Positions 6,611 through 14,918 of a stretch of DNA of 16,695 bases are shown here, piece after piece (position 1 is the first letter of the stretch; every line of letters starts with the position of its first letter). The stretch is from contig SFEV01000055.1 of the NCBI GenBank assembly GCA_004557975.1, forward strand, positions 1 to 16,695, written 5' to 3'. Both the position numbers and the translations under genes were made by a program. The DNA is from Lachnospiraceae bacterium. GTDB lineage: Bacteria; Bacillota; Clostridia; Lachnospirales; Lachnospiraceae. A model generated the notes under the pieces. That model ran no database searches. It was not told the DNA's origin and was given only the letters and a program-made list of their open reading frames with translations.

Positions 6611-8483
6611 GTTCTCTTCCTTCCAGAATCACTACGGTCCTTGCAGGCACCGCAAAGGATTTTACATCTGCCAGTCTCTCCTGCCGGTCCTCAGGCACAA
6701 AGCTGTCCTTCTGAGACGTATCCATCACTTTATACCAGCCGCCTCCTGTCAGATTGACCGGAAGGGCAAACTGCTGTTCCTGCCAGTCAAAATTCCAGGC
6801 AACGTAAATAAATCCTTTCTCTCCGGCATACTGACAGGAATACAGACAGCCTATATGGCGATTGGCATGATCGAAGTCCCCGTACCACGCCTGTGATCCG
6901 TGATAAGAAAGATCAGGATACCCGCTGGCACGTCTGTCAGAGCACAGAAGCTCTTCATCCTGGTGGAAAACCTTATGTGATTTCCGGTATGCAATCAGTT
7001 CACAGACAAACTGTGTCAGCTCTCTCTCTGAGCGGGATCTGCTCCAGTCCACCCATGTCAGCTCGCTGTCGTGGCAGTACGGATTATTGTTGCCGTTCTG
7101 AGAATTTCCGAATTCGTCTCCCGCCAGAAGCATCGGTACTCCCTGTGACAAAAGCATCATCGCAAACGCATTTTTGCGCTGGCGCATACGAAGCCTGAGC
7201 GTCTCCCGTTTCCTGGAGGGACCTTCTTCGCCGCAGTTCCAGCTGTAGTTGTAATCGGTTCCGTCCCGATCCTGTTCCATATTCTCCGCATTATGCTTAC
7301 GGTCATAGGACACGAGATCCATCAGCGTGAAACCATCGTGATTTGTCATATAATTGATTCCCGGACAGCCAGGCGCATTTTTTCTGAGCCTGTATCCGAA
7401 AGCTGACAGAAATTCTGCATCTCCCTTCAGCATTCTCCTGCAGTCGTTCATGAAGCCGTCGTTGCAGTCAGCAAGGAGATGGCTTTCCTCACCGGCACCG
7501 GAATGAATCACAGAATCCGGATACCAGGTACAGATCAGTTTTCTGGTGCGAAACAGAGGAAGTCTGGCAATTTCAGGTGTCAGCGAATCGCGCGCCATTA
7601 GGGCAAAGCCGTCCACATGGTATTCCATAGCCCAGTAGTACAGGCATGATGTGATCAGTCCGACGTCAGCCTGGTCGGTAAACTGAAACTCAAGGATGAT
7701 CTCAATGCCCTCCGCATGGAGTGCTTTGACAAGATCCTTGAACTCCTCCTCCGGACGCGGCCCGTAGGCGTAGGAAGACTTGAGAGCAAAATAATACCCT
7801 GGTCCATAACCCCAGAAATTTCTTTTGTAATGCTGCTCCCCGGGTAACTGTTCCATCATGCGCATCCTGGCTTCATCCTGAGATCTCGGAACGCCGACCT
7901 GCCCGGGCGACACACTGGTGATCTCCTCAAATTCATAGACAGGCATCAGTCTGACCTGATTGATACCAAGTGATTTCAGATACGGTATTTTCTCACGAAG
8001 TCCGGCAAAAGTCCCCTTTTTGCGCACACCGGAATTCTTCTGCTTTGTGAAGCCGCGGACATGCAGATGGTACATGACGGCTTCGCTGTATGCAAGAGAC
8101 GGCAGACGGTCATCGCCCCAGTCATAGGGCCTGTCTGTAAAGCCCCCACGGAGACTGTGGGGAGAGTCGGAGGGTTTCGCGCCATACGTTTCACGGCCTG
8201 CAATTTTAAAGGCATACGGATCGGTAATCACCTGATCTTCAACCATATAATTGTATTCATACTGCGACGGACGCAGCTTCACCTTCATAGTATGGAGACA
8301 GCAGGAATCATCATCCGGGAAAGGCAGTCTGGCGACGATCTCCTCTGTCCCTTTTCTGTACAGCAGCAGCCAGGGCTGTTGGACTCCGGGAGCGTAAAAA
8401 CCAAAATGCACACCGTCCTTTTCAACGACTGCTCCGGGGATCATCCTGTTGTCGGGCATCAATCTGAAGCTGTTCTCATTCAT
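6591..8483 (-). CDS. GlgX/isoamylase-like GH13 protein, probably catalytically inactive
   Basis: A 630-residue protein laid out like glycogen debranching enzyme: CBM48-like domain (about 1-110), GH13 barrel (about 130-490) and a C-terminal beta domain. Clear matches are VMYHLHVRGFT, the NHDGFTLMDLVSY block (381-393) and GDEFGNSQNGNNN (455-467). The catalytic elements are missing: region I, normally DVVxNH, reads EFQFTD; region II, normally GFRFDLA with the Asp nucleophile, reads GFALMAR (292-298); region III, normally IAEPWD with the acid Glu, reads ICTWYPD. The loop between regions I and II is far shorter than in GlgX. It is thus likely a non-hydrolytic glucan-binding or partner protein. The start at 8483 overlaps the exoA stop as ATGA; a longer frame to 8591 would overlap exoA by 112 nt and is rejected. 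Confidence 0.85.
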   Translation of the reverse strand: MNENSFRLMPDNRMIPGAVVEKDGVHFGFYAPGVQQPWLLLYRKGTEEIVARLPFPDDDSCCLHTMKVKLRPSQYEYNYMVEDQVITDPYAFKIAGRETYGAKPSDSPHSLRGGFTDRPYDWGDDRLPSLAYSEAVMYHLHVRGFTKQKNSGVRKKGTFAGLREKIPYLKSLGINQVRLMPVYEFEEITSVSPGQVGVPRSQDEARMRMMEQLPGEQHYKRNFWGYGPGYYFALKSSYAYGPRPEEEFKDLVKALHAEGIEIILEFQFTDQADVGLITSCLYYWAMEYHVDGFALMARDSLTPEIARLPLFRTRKLICTWYPDSVIHSGAGEESHLLADCNDGFMNDCRRMLKGDAEFLSAFGYRLRKNAPGCPGINYMTNHDGFTLMDLVSYDRKHNAENMEQDRDGTDYNYSWNCGEEGPSRKRETLRLRMRQRKNAFAMMLLSQGVPMLLAGDEFGNSQNGNNNPYCHDSELTWVDWSRSRSERELTQFVCELIAYRKSHKVFHQDEELLCSDRRASGYPDLSYHGSQAWYGDFDHANRHIGCLYSCQYAGEKGFIYVAWNFDWQEQQFALPVNLTGGGWYKVMDTSQKDSFVPEDRQERLADVKSFAVPARTVVILEGREHDAAGI

Positions 8484-9256
8484 CGTTCTCTCTGTTCCCC
8501 TTCCTGTGATATTGTCAGCTCTACAGGACAATGATCGGAGCCGAACACCTCCGTATGGATTTTTGCATCCAGAAGATTCTTTTCCAGACATTTTGATACA
8601 CAGAAATAGTCAATACGCCATCCGGCATTCTTCTCACGTGCCTTGAAACGATAAGACCACCAGCTGTAAACACCTTCCTGGTCAGGATAAAAGTAACGGT
8701 ACGTATCAATAAATCCATTGTCCAGCAAAGCAGAAAACTTTGCACGCTCCTCGTCTGTAAAACCTGCATTTTTGCGGTTTGTCTTTGGATTTTTAAGGTC
8801 AATCTCACGGTGAGCTACATTCAGATCTCCGCAGAAAATCACCGGTTTGTTCTTTTCCAGTTTTTTCAGGTAAGCAAGGAAATCATCCTCCCACTGCATT
8901 CTGTACGGCAGTCTGACCAGCTCGTTCTGGGAATTCGGCGTATAGACAGTCACCAGATAAAAGCTGTCATACTCCAGCGTAATAACACGTCCCTCCTGGT
9001 CATGCTCTTCCATTCCTATCCCGTATGTCACATGAAGCGGTTCCTGTTTTGTAAAAACAGCCGTACCGGAATACCCTTTTTTCTCTGCATAATTCCAGTA
9101 CTGGTAATATCCGTCCAGTGCAAGCTCTATCTGTCCTTCCTGAAGTTTGCTCTCCTGTATACAGAAAATGTCCGCGTCAATTTCATGAAAGAAATCCAAA
9201 AACCCCTTCTGTACACATGCCCGCAGGCCATTTACATTCCATGATACCAGTTTCAT
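8480..9256 (-). CDS. exoA: Exodeoxyribonuclease III (AP endonuclease)
   Basis: Mg-dependent nuclease of the ExoIII/APE1 family; cuts at abasic sites and removes 3' blocks in base excision repair. The 258 residues carry all family motifs: WNVNGLR (6-12, Asn7), QES with Glu35, VYTPNS near 105-109, GDLNVAH with Asp144 and Asn146, RIDYF with Asp216, and SDHCPV with the catalytic His242. The start at 9256 has AGGAG (complement of 9264-9268) upstream. First gene of a three-gene operon with the GlgX-like and DUF5662 genes, coupled by an ATGA overlap; a metabolic reason for this pairing is not evident. Confidence 0.96.
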   Translation of the reverse strand: MKLVSWNVNGLRACVQKGFLDFFHEIDADIFCIQESKLQEGQIELALDGYYQYWNYAEKKGYSGTAVFTKQEPLHVTYGIGMEEHDQEGRVITLEYDSFYLVTVYTPNSQNELVRLPYRMQWEDDFLAYLKKLEKNKPVIFCGDLNVAHREIDLKNPKTNRKNAGFTDEERAKFSALLDNGFIDTYRYFYPDQEGVYSWWSYRFKAREKNAGWRIDYFCVSKCLEKNLLDAKIHTEVFGSDHCPVELTISQEGEQRER

Positions 9257-9338
9257 ATTTCTTCTCCTACCTGTTAAATATATAATGCCGCATCTGCCCC
9301 AGCCTGGCGGCTTAAGACACGGCAGAATTCCAATATTA

Positions 9339-9347
9339 AGTATACCA
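9339..9347 (-). promoter_or_regulatory. Possible exoA operon promoter (extended -10)
   Basis: On the minus strand TGG followed by TATACT (9344-9339), an extended -10; no good -35 is seen. The leader would be about 75 nt and contains a GCCGC/GCGGC hairpin just before an AT-rich stretch and the ribosome site. Confidence 0.35.
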
Positions 9348-9416
9348 TTATTTCAGGCATTTTCCCAGCATTTCTTTCATTATTGCAGCTTTTTCCGGCC
9401 TTTTTCTCATTCCTGC

Positions 9417-9445
9417 TTGCCATTTCCACGTGTATCTGTTAAAGT
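9417..9445 (+). promoter_or_regulatory. Possible promoter of the DUF1292 gene
   Basis: TTGCCA (9417-9422), 17 bp, TAAAGT (9440-9445) with an upstream TG (extended -10). It lies about 50 bp before the start at 9495. Confidence 0.45.
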
Positions 9446-9494
9446 GTAGAGGACAGATTTTCTGTACGTTAACACATTAAGAGAGGTATTACGA

Positions 9495-9845
9495 ATGAGT
9501 GATTTTGAGACATGCGGCGGCAATTGCAGCAGCTGCGGGGAAGACTGCGGCGGTGGTGCTACGATCACACTGACCCTGGACAATGATGAAACCATTGAAT
9601 GCTCTATTCTCACTATTTTTGAGGCAGCCGGAAAGGATTACATTGCACTGCTTCCTCTGAATGAGCAGGGTGAAAATGAAGACGGCGAAGTATTCCTCTA
9701 CCGTTTCCACGAGGAGAACGGTGTGCCGGTTCTTGAGAACATTGAGGATGACGATGAGTACGAGGCCGCATCGGACGGCTTTGACGAATGGCTCGATTCT
9801 CTTGAGTATGACGAGCTCGTTTCTGCTGAGGAGGCAGACGAATAA
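9495..9845 (+). CDS. DUF1292-family acidic protein
   Basis: A 116-residue, strongly acidic protein of the DUF1292 (YrzB-like) family, widespread in Firmicutes and of unknown function. The family core covers about 22-80 (TITLTLDNDETIECSIL, then a YIALLPLN strand and an EVFLYRF strand), followed by an acidic tail. Unusual is the N-terminal cluster CGGNCSSCGEDC with Cys7, Cys11, Cys14 and Cys18, a C-x3-C-x2-C-x3-C pattern able to bind a metal. The start at 9495 has GAGAGG (9481-9486) at 8 nt. It is monocistronic, with its own promoter and terminator. In many Firmicutes DUF1292 genes lie beside ruvX and mnmA-type genes; that context is absent here. Confidence 0.85.
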   Translation: MSDFETCGGNCSSCGEDCGGGATITLTLDNDETIECSILTIFEAAGKDYIALLPLNEQGENEDGEVFLYRFHEENGVPVLENIEDDDEYEAASDGFDEWLDSLEYDELVSAEEADE

Positions 9846-9877
9846 TTCCGGGCGGATTGTCTGACGGAGAATTTGGA

Positions 9878-9940
9878 GGGGCTGCATCAGTACAGATTTA
9901 CAACGGTCTGTTGTATCGTGCTGATGCAGCCCTTATTTTA
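9878..9940 (+). terminator. Terminator of the DUF1292 gene
   Basis: GGGCTGCATCAGTAC (9879-9893) pairs with GTGCTGATGCAGCCC (9918-9932), with one G-U pair, and the loop holds an inner TACAAC/GTTGTA hairpin. TTATTTT follows, suitable for rightward termination only. Confidence 0.85.
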
Positions 9941-9951
9941 ACCGAATCAGG

Positions 9952-10010
9952 CAAGTACCTGCCTCCCATTTCAAATGCGGGTGGGTAGGGACTTGAGAAA
10001 TCCGCTTGAT
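9952..10010 (+). repeat. Orphan hairpin element B (diverged copy of element A)
   Basis: AAGTACCTGCCTCCCATTT and the following AAATGC...GGGACTT form an imperfect hairpin (9953-9994), followed by a tail ending ATCCGCTTGA. From GGGACT onward it aligns without gaps to element A at 4128-4192 (16 of 22 bases identical), in the same orientation on the plus strand. It abuts the stop codon of the leftward helicase gene. No transposase gene adjoins it. Confidence 0.4.
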
Positions 10011-10011
10011 C

Positions 10012-11832
10012 TTATTCCAGAAAAACATCAAGAAACCGCGACGGCTCTGCCGCCTTCCCGTAGCGCTCCTTTACGTAAAACAGATGCAGACGGTCTTTGG
10101 CCCGCGTCATTCCCACATAGAACAGGCGGCGCTCTTCCTCCAGATCCGCCTCCACAGAGGCTTTTCTGTGGGGGATGATGCCCTCGTTTACATCTGTGAT
10201 GAATACCTCGGAGAACTCCAGCCCCTTTGAGCTGTGCAGTGTGGCAAGAGTGATTGCGTCCTCATTTTTCTTTTTTTCCTGCCGGTTCTCCTGCAGCTTT
10301 TCGCGAAACAGCCGGATCTGTTCGCGCCACTCCTCCACAGTGCGGTAAGGCTTTGCCCCCTGCTGAATCTCATCCAGAATATCCGTCAGATCCTCCACTT
10401 TCATACGACGTGATTTGGCGTACTCTTCAAGATACTCCTCATAATGCATTCCGCGTCGGATATAATTGACTGCCGCAAAGGGCGTCATCTGGCGCAGCAG
10501 ACGAAGATCCAGCTCCAGGCGGTCAATCCGGTCTGCCATCCATTCCCTGTCTTCATAGTATGTGCGCAGAGTCTCGAAAGAAACCACAGGGCCATCAATG
10601 CTGTCCCGGCTGATATAGCGCTTCGGACGATTCATGACCTGCAGAAACTCGGCACGGTCGGTGCCCTCAAAGGCCAGATGCAGATAGGCAAAAATATCTT
10701 TTGCAATCCAGTGGTCATAAATATTCGGTAGTGCATCCCTCATCTCAAAGGGCAGGTTAAATTCCATGAGACGCTGTGCAAAGGGTCCGGCTCCCTGATT
10801 GGTGCGGAACAAAACGGCAATCTCCGCCGGAGGTATCCCCTGTTCAATGTGTCTCTGTACAGTTTTGGCCAGATACAGACTTTCATGATCCTGATGATCA
10901 AATTCACGTATATCCACAGGGACACCTCCGCCTCGTACATGGTGGATTTCTTTGGAAAACCGGTGGGTATTCTCTCCGATTACCTGCATGGCTCCCTCGA
11001 TGATCGGCGCAGTGGAACGGTAATTTTTATCCAGCAGGATCGTCTGGGCATCTGGATAATCCCTGGTGAAATTCAGCATGATCTCCGGCTTGGCTCCGCG
11101 GAAGCGGTAAATGGACTGGTCATCGTCCCCAACAATAAACAGATTGTTTTCCGGCGCAGCCAGCAGCTTCAGAATCTCATACTGCAGCAGATTGATATCC
11201 TGAAATTCATCCACCAGTATGTAACGGAAGCGTTTCTGCCACGCAGCAAGGATATCCCTGCGCGCGAGGAACAGCTCCTTTGTGTATGTCATCATATCAT
11301 CAAAATCCAGGAGTCCTTTTTCCCGGTGGATCATCTCATATTTTCTGTAAACGTTGCGGAACACCTCGTCCGACAGAGAGCGCGAGTAATAATGTGACAG
11401 ATCAATCTGTTCATTTTTTACCATACTGATTTCGGCAGACAGATCTGCAAGCAGTTCCTTTTCTTCTTCAGCGGGAATTCCAGCTTCCCGCACAAGCTGA
11501 CGGAGGATCTGGAATTTCTGCTCTTCGCTCAGAATATTTGCAGATGAATAATGGTATGCATGTTTCAAAACAGAAAAAAAGACAGAGTGGAAAGTCCCGA
11601 ACGTAACGCCGGATGCATTGCAGACAGAAAGAAAACGGCTGCGCATCTCAAGCGCCGCAGCCCTGGTAAATGTGATCACGAGTATTTCCTGCGGCATGAC
11701 GCCGCAGCTCTCAATCAGATATTTTGTTCGCTGTGTAATAACGAGGGTTTTTCCGGAACCGGGCCCGGCCAGTACCATAGCCGGACCCGTCCTGTGGGCG
11801 ATTGCCCCTGACTGTGCATTGCTTATTTGCAT
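10012..11832 (-). CDS. UvrD/PcrA-family ATP-dependent DNA helicase
   Basis: Superfamily 1A 3'-5' DNA helicase, expected in repair or replication restart. All motifs are present: I AGPGSGKT (22-29), Ia VITFTRAAA (52-60), II VDEFQD (207-212), III GDDDQSIYRFRGA (235-247), IV LDKNYRST, V TLHSSKGLEF, and VI LFYVGMTRAKDRL (570-582). At 606 residues it is shorter than PcrA/UvrD (about 720-740), lacking the usual C-terminal tail after motif VI, so it is better called UvrD-like than PcrA. It starts 10 nt inside the end of gltX, with an AGGTGAAG-like ribosome site, and is translationally coupled. ftsW, gltX and this gene probably form one transcript. Confidence 0.93.
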   Translation of the reverse strand: MQISNAQSGAIAHRTGPAMVLAGPGSGKTLVITQRTKYLIESCGVMPQEILVITFTRAAALEMRSRFLSVCNASGVTFGTFHSVFFSVLKHAYHYSSANILSEEQKFQILRQLVREAGIPAEEEKELLADLSAEISMVKNEQIDLSHYYSRSLSDEVFRNVYRKYEMIHREKGLLDFDDMMTYTKELFLARRDILAAWQKRFRYILVDEFQDINLLQYEILKLLAAPENNLFIVGDDDQSIYRFRGAKPEIMLNFTRDYPDAQTILLDKNYRSTAPIIEGAMQVIGENTHRFSKEIHHVRGGGVPVDIREFDHQDHESLYLAKTVQRHIEQGIPPAEIAVLFRTNQGAGPFAQRLMEFNLPFEMRDALPNIYDHWIAKDIFAYLHLAFEGTDRAEFLQVMNRPKRYISRDSIDGPVVSFETLRTYYEDREWMADRIDRLELDLRLLRQMTPFAAVNYIRRGMHYEEYLEEYAKSRRMKVEDLTDILDEIQQGAKPYRTVEEWREQIRLFREKLQENRQEKKKNEDAITLATLHSSKGLEFSEVFITDVNEGIIPHRKASVEADLEEERRLFYVGMTRAKDRLHLFYVKERYGKAAEPSRFLDVFLE

Positions 11833-13283
11833 GCTTCACCTAACATCTCAATTCCTTTTCTGATGCGGGCCACAGATTCCTCTTTTCCGAGAATCTCCAT
11901 GATCTCTGTGGCACCGGCAGGCGTCATCTGTTTGCCGGAAACTGCGACACGTATTGGCCACATGACGAAATTTACCTTGCAGCCCTTCTCATCCACGTAC
12001 GCCTTCAGCATCTCAAAGAGCGCATCGTTACTGAAATCCTGCTGACTTTCCAGACGCGGCAGAAGTTCCGTGAGAACCTCCAGGCTGCTTTCTGCGCTGG
12101 TCTTTGATTTCTTATGTGTGTACATGGAGGTGTCATAGGACGGAAGCTCCTGGAAGAAATCAACCATCTCCGCGATATCCGGATAAACCTCAATACGCGT
12201 CTTCACCATCGCTGCAATCTTTCTGAAATCAAGCTCTTTGCTGATTGCCTGCTTCAGGTACGGAAGAGCCGCCTCATAGAATTTCTCATCGTCCATGGCT
12301 TTCAGGTATTCACCGTTCATCCATCTCAGCTTCTGAACATCAAAAACTGCCGGAGATTTGCTCATATGATGATAGTCAAATTCTTCTACCAGCTCCTCCA
12401 GAGAGAATATTTCCCGGTTATCCTGAGGACACCAGCCAAGCAGGGCAACGTAATTCACAATCGCCTCCGAGACAAATCCCTGCTCCAGGAGATCCTCATA
12501 AGAAGAATGTCCGGAACGCTTGGAAAGCTTTTTGTGCTCCTCATTTGTAATCAGCGGACAGTGTACATACACCGGTACCTCCCAGCCGAACGCCTCATAC
12601 AGGCGGTTGTACTTCGGTGCGGAGGAAAGATACTCATTTCCGCGCACCACGTGAGTGATTCCCATAAGATGATCATCCACTACGTTGGCAAAATTGTATG
12701 TCGGGAATCCATCGGATTTGATCAGGATCATATCGTCAAGCTCCGCATTCGGTACCTCAATGGTTCCGTAGATTTCATCCACAAACTTTGTCGTTCCCTC
12801 CTGCGGTACGTTCTGACGGATGACATACGGCACACCGGCAGCGAGCTTCGCTTCTATCTCTTCCTTTGAGAGGTGAAGACAGTGCTTATCGTATACGACG
12901 ATTTCCTTGCCTGCCACCTCCTGCTTCAGAGATTCCAGACGCTCCTTGTCACAGAAACAATAATATGCTTCGCCTTTTTCAATCAGTTTTTTCGCGTATT
13001 CCATGTAAATACCGGCCTTCTGGCGCTCGCTCTGGACGTACGGACCGCATCCGCCGTCCTTGTCCGGACCCTCATCATGAATGAGTCCTGTCTTTTCCAG
13101 AGTGCGGTTGATAATCTCCACAGCGCCCTCCACGTATCGCTCCTGATCCGTATCCTCAATACGCAGCATGAACGTACCATTTTCATGTTTTGCGATCAGG
13201 TATGCGTAAAGTGCTGTCCTGAGGTTGCCTACATGCATCCGTCCTGTGGGACTCGGTGCAAATCTTGTTTTTACTTTGCTCAT
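11823..13283 (-). CDS. gltX: Glutamyl-tRNA synthetase
   Basis: Class I synthetase that charges tRNA-Glu; in Firmicutes lacking GlnRS it also mischarges tRNA-Gln for GatCAB, so it is probably non-discriminating (inference). The 486 residues are normal length. Signatures: FAPSPTGRMHVGN (8-20) holding the HIGH-equivalent, RIEDTDQER (41-49), GFPTYNFANVVDDHLMGITH (192-211) and KLSKR (252-256) as the KMSKS loop. The anticodon-binding alpha-helical part follows from about 320. The start at 13283 has GAGGAGAGG close upstream (about 13290-13299). It lies 23 nt after ftsW and overlaps the helicase by 10 nt. Confidence 0.97.
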   Translation of the reverse strand: MSKVKTRFAPSPTGRMHVGNLRTALYAYLIAKHENGTFMLRIEDTDQERYVEGAVEIINRTLEKTGLIHDEGPDKDGGCGPYVQSERQKAGIYMEYAKKLIEKGEAYYCFCDKERLESLKQEVAGKEIVVYDKHCLHLSKEEIEAKLAAGVPYVIRQNVPQEGTTKFVDEIYGTIEVPNAELDDMILIKSDGFPTYNFANVVDDHLMGITHVVRGNEYLSSAPKYNRLYEAFGWEVPVYVHCPLITNEEHKKLSKRSGHSSYEDLLEQGFVSEAIVNYVALLGWCPQDNREIFSLEELVEEFDYHHMSKSPAVFDVQKLRWMNGEYLKAMDDEKFYEAALPYLKQAISKELDFRKIAAMVKTRIEVYPDIAEMVDFFQELPSYDTSMYTHKKSKTSAESSLEVLTELLPRLESQQDFSNDALFEMLKAYVDEKGCKVNFVMWPIRVAVSGKQMTPAGATEIMEILGKEESVARIRKGIEMLGEACK

Positions 13284-13306
13284 AATATTCCTCTCCTCAA
13301 ACTTTT

Positions 13307-14527
13307 CTATGGATTGAAGCGGATCTGCCGCGACACACCAAGTGCCAGCGCCATCTCTGCCATCAAAAACAAAATCGAAGTACCTCCGTAGCTGACAAAC
13401 GGAAGCGTGATACCGGTGGTCGGAATCAGATTTGTCACAACCGCAATATTCAGAACCACCTGCAGCGCAATGTGAACGAAAATACCGGATGCAATCAGCG
13501 AACCCAGCAGATCCGGCGCGTTCTGCGCAATAAAGAACAGGCGGTACAGCATGAAAATAAACATCATAATTACGAGGGCTGCACCGAAGACTCCCAGCTC
13601 TTCACAGATAATGGAAAAAATCATATCGTTCTGCGCTTCCGGAAGTGCGCCCAGCTTCTGTGTACTGTTTCCCAGGCCCTTGCCGAAAAATCCGCCGGAG
13701 CCGATGGCATAGAGTGCCTGCATCACCTGATATCCGCCCAGGCTGGCATGGCTTTCCGGATCGAGCCATACCTGAATTCTCCGGATACGGAAACTGCCGG
13801 AGCCGTCAGCACTGCTGACAAGGAACCAGACGAGCAGTCCGATCACTGCCGTCGCTGCCACGCCGATGATCACGAAAGGCTTCGTCTCAGGATGGGCAAT
13901 AAAGATCAGGATCACGGTGATACCCATGATAATAACTGCCGTACTCAGATTCTCCGTAAAGAAATACGTAAACACAGCAGACAGAGCACCGAAACCGAAT
14001 ATGATGCACGGTGCCTTCCACCCCTTCAGCTTATACCCCATCTTGACGATCAGAGTCGGCAAAAACAGGATAATGGCCAGCTTGGCCAGCTCCGCCGGCT
14101 GAAAGGAAATCGGTCCGAAGTAAATCCAGCGCTTGGCACCGTTTACTTCACGTCCGATAAATTTTGTGACGAACAGAAATCCAAGGGACACCACGTAGAT
14201 CGGCATGGAAAAGCGCGCCAGAAAATGGTAATCCACCTGAGAGCCGATCAGTGCGAGAACCAGCGCTCCGGCACTGATGATCGCCTGCTTTCTGAAATAT
14301 GACATATCGTCGCCGCTGTTCTCCAGCATCGCCTCATAAGCACTGGTACTGTAGAGCATGACAAGGCCGAAGCAGGTCAGAAGTATGACGATTGCCAGCA
14401 GATTGTAGTCAAAATAATCCCGGTCTACTGTAAGTACCCGGCGTACATATTTTTTACCGGCAGAAGTATTTCTGCGGGCCGGTGACTTCTTCTGAACGGG
14501 ACGCAAATTATCAGATCGAACTGCCAT
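13307..14527 (-). CDS. ftsW: FtsW/RodA-family peptidoglycan glycosyltransferase (SEDS)
   Basis: Polytopic membrane protein that polymerises lipid II at the septum with a partner class B PBP. The 406 residues have a basic cytoplasmic N terminus (1-36), then about ten hydrophobic segments from about 42. SEDS signatures: QPAELAKLAII (143-153), the extracellular-loop block LPEAQNDMIFSIICEELG (295-312) with Asp301 at the catalytic position, and TGITLPFVSYGGTS near the C terminus. The sequence resembles FtsW more than RodA, but with no mrd, mreB or division genes beside it the choice is an inference. The start at 14527 follows an AAGGGG site. It heads the ftsW-gltX-helicase set. Confidence 0.88.
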   Translation of the reverse strand: MAVRSDNLRPVQKKSPARRNTSAGKKYVRRVLTVDRDYFDYNLLAIVILLTCFGLVMLYSTSAYEAMLENSGDDMSYFRKQAIISAGALVLALIGSQVDYHFLARFSMPIYVVSLGFLFVTKFIGREVNGAKRWIYFGPISFQPAELAKLAIILFLPTLIVKMGYKLKGWKAPCIIFGFGALSAVFTYFFTENLSTAVIIMGITVILIFIAHPETKPFVIIGVAATAVIGLLVWFLVSSADGSGSFRIRRIQVWLDPESHASLGGYQVMQALYAIGSGGFFGKGLGNSTQKLGALPEAQNDMIFSIICEELGVFGAALVIMMFIFMLYRLFFIAQNAPDLLGSLIASGIFVHIALQVVLNIAVVTNLIPTTGITLPFVSYGGTSILFLMAEMALALGVSRQIRFNP

Positions 14528-14568
14528 AATACCCCTTCAATATTGTATTTTCCTCAAAGTACCCGGTA

Positions 14569-14577
14569 ATCATAACA
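14569..14577 (-). promoter_or_regulatory. Possible ftsW operon promoter (extended -10)
   Basis: On the minus strand TGT followed by TATGAT (14574-14569), an extended -10 about 45 bp upstream of the ftsW start. No strong -35 box is seen. Confidence 0.45.
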
Positions 14578-14693
14578 TATCTGTTTCATTTTTTCCAGTA
14601 CAACCACAATTTTCTTTCTAAAAAGTTCATGAACGATTTCGGGCAAAATACATATTCTGATACTGAAAAGATTATTCATCGAAAGGAGAAATC

Positions 14694-14918
14694 ATGGCAG
14701 ATTTACATGGCACTGACTGCGGCTGCGCATCCGGTTCCGGCAGCCTTGTCAGAGAAATATATCGTCATCTCGAAATGTCCGGGGCGCCGCTGGCAATGGG
14801 ATACGTACCCGACCAGCGCTGGAGTGAGACGTACAGCCTTCAAAGAGGGCTGCATGTGGGCACCCTCTTCCCGGAGCTTCATAAACCATTTTGCGGAAAA
14901 GGAGGGAGAAAAAGATGA
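14694..14918 (+). CDS. cotJA: Spore coat-associated protein CotJA
   Basis: Small (74-residue) inner spore-coat protein, first gene of the conserved cotJABC operon, made in the mother cell. The family block is clear: PLAMGYVPDQRW (32-43), then GTLFPELHKPF (56-66). The N terminus has two Cys (CGC at 9-11). AAAGGAG (14682-14688) precedes the start. A CATATTCT at 14651-14658 is a weak candidate for a sigma-E -10 box, as B. subtilis cotJ is sigma-E dependent; its -35 is not evident. A perfect palindrome GTTCATGAAC (14625-14634) lies upstream. The stop overlaps the cotJB start as ATGA. Confidence 0.88.
   Translation: MADLHGTDCGCASGSGSLVREIYRHLEMSGAPLAMGYVPDQRWSETYSLQRGLHVGTLFPELHKPFCGKGGRKR

Noticed and set aside
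8484..8591. Extended N terminus of the GlgX-like protein (36 more residues)
   Set aside because: It would overlap exoA coding sequence by 112 nt; the ATGA junction at 8480-8483 gives a natural start.
12114..12869. 251-residue open frame on the plus strand
   Set aside because: Antisense to gltX, whose identity is certain; no ribosome site or homology signature.
13472..14302. 276-residue open frame on the plus strand
   Set aside because: Antisense to ftsW, with low-complexity composition rich in polar residues; a mirror of the membrane protein coding sequence.
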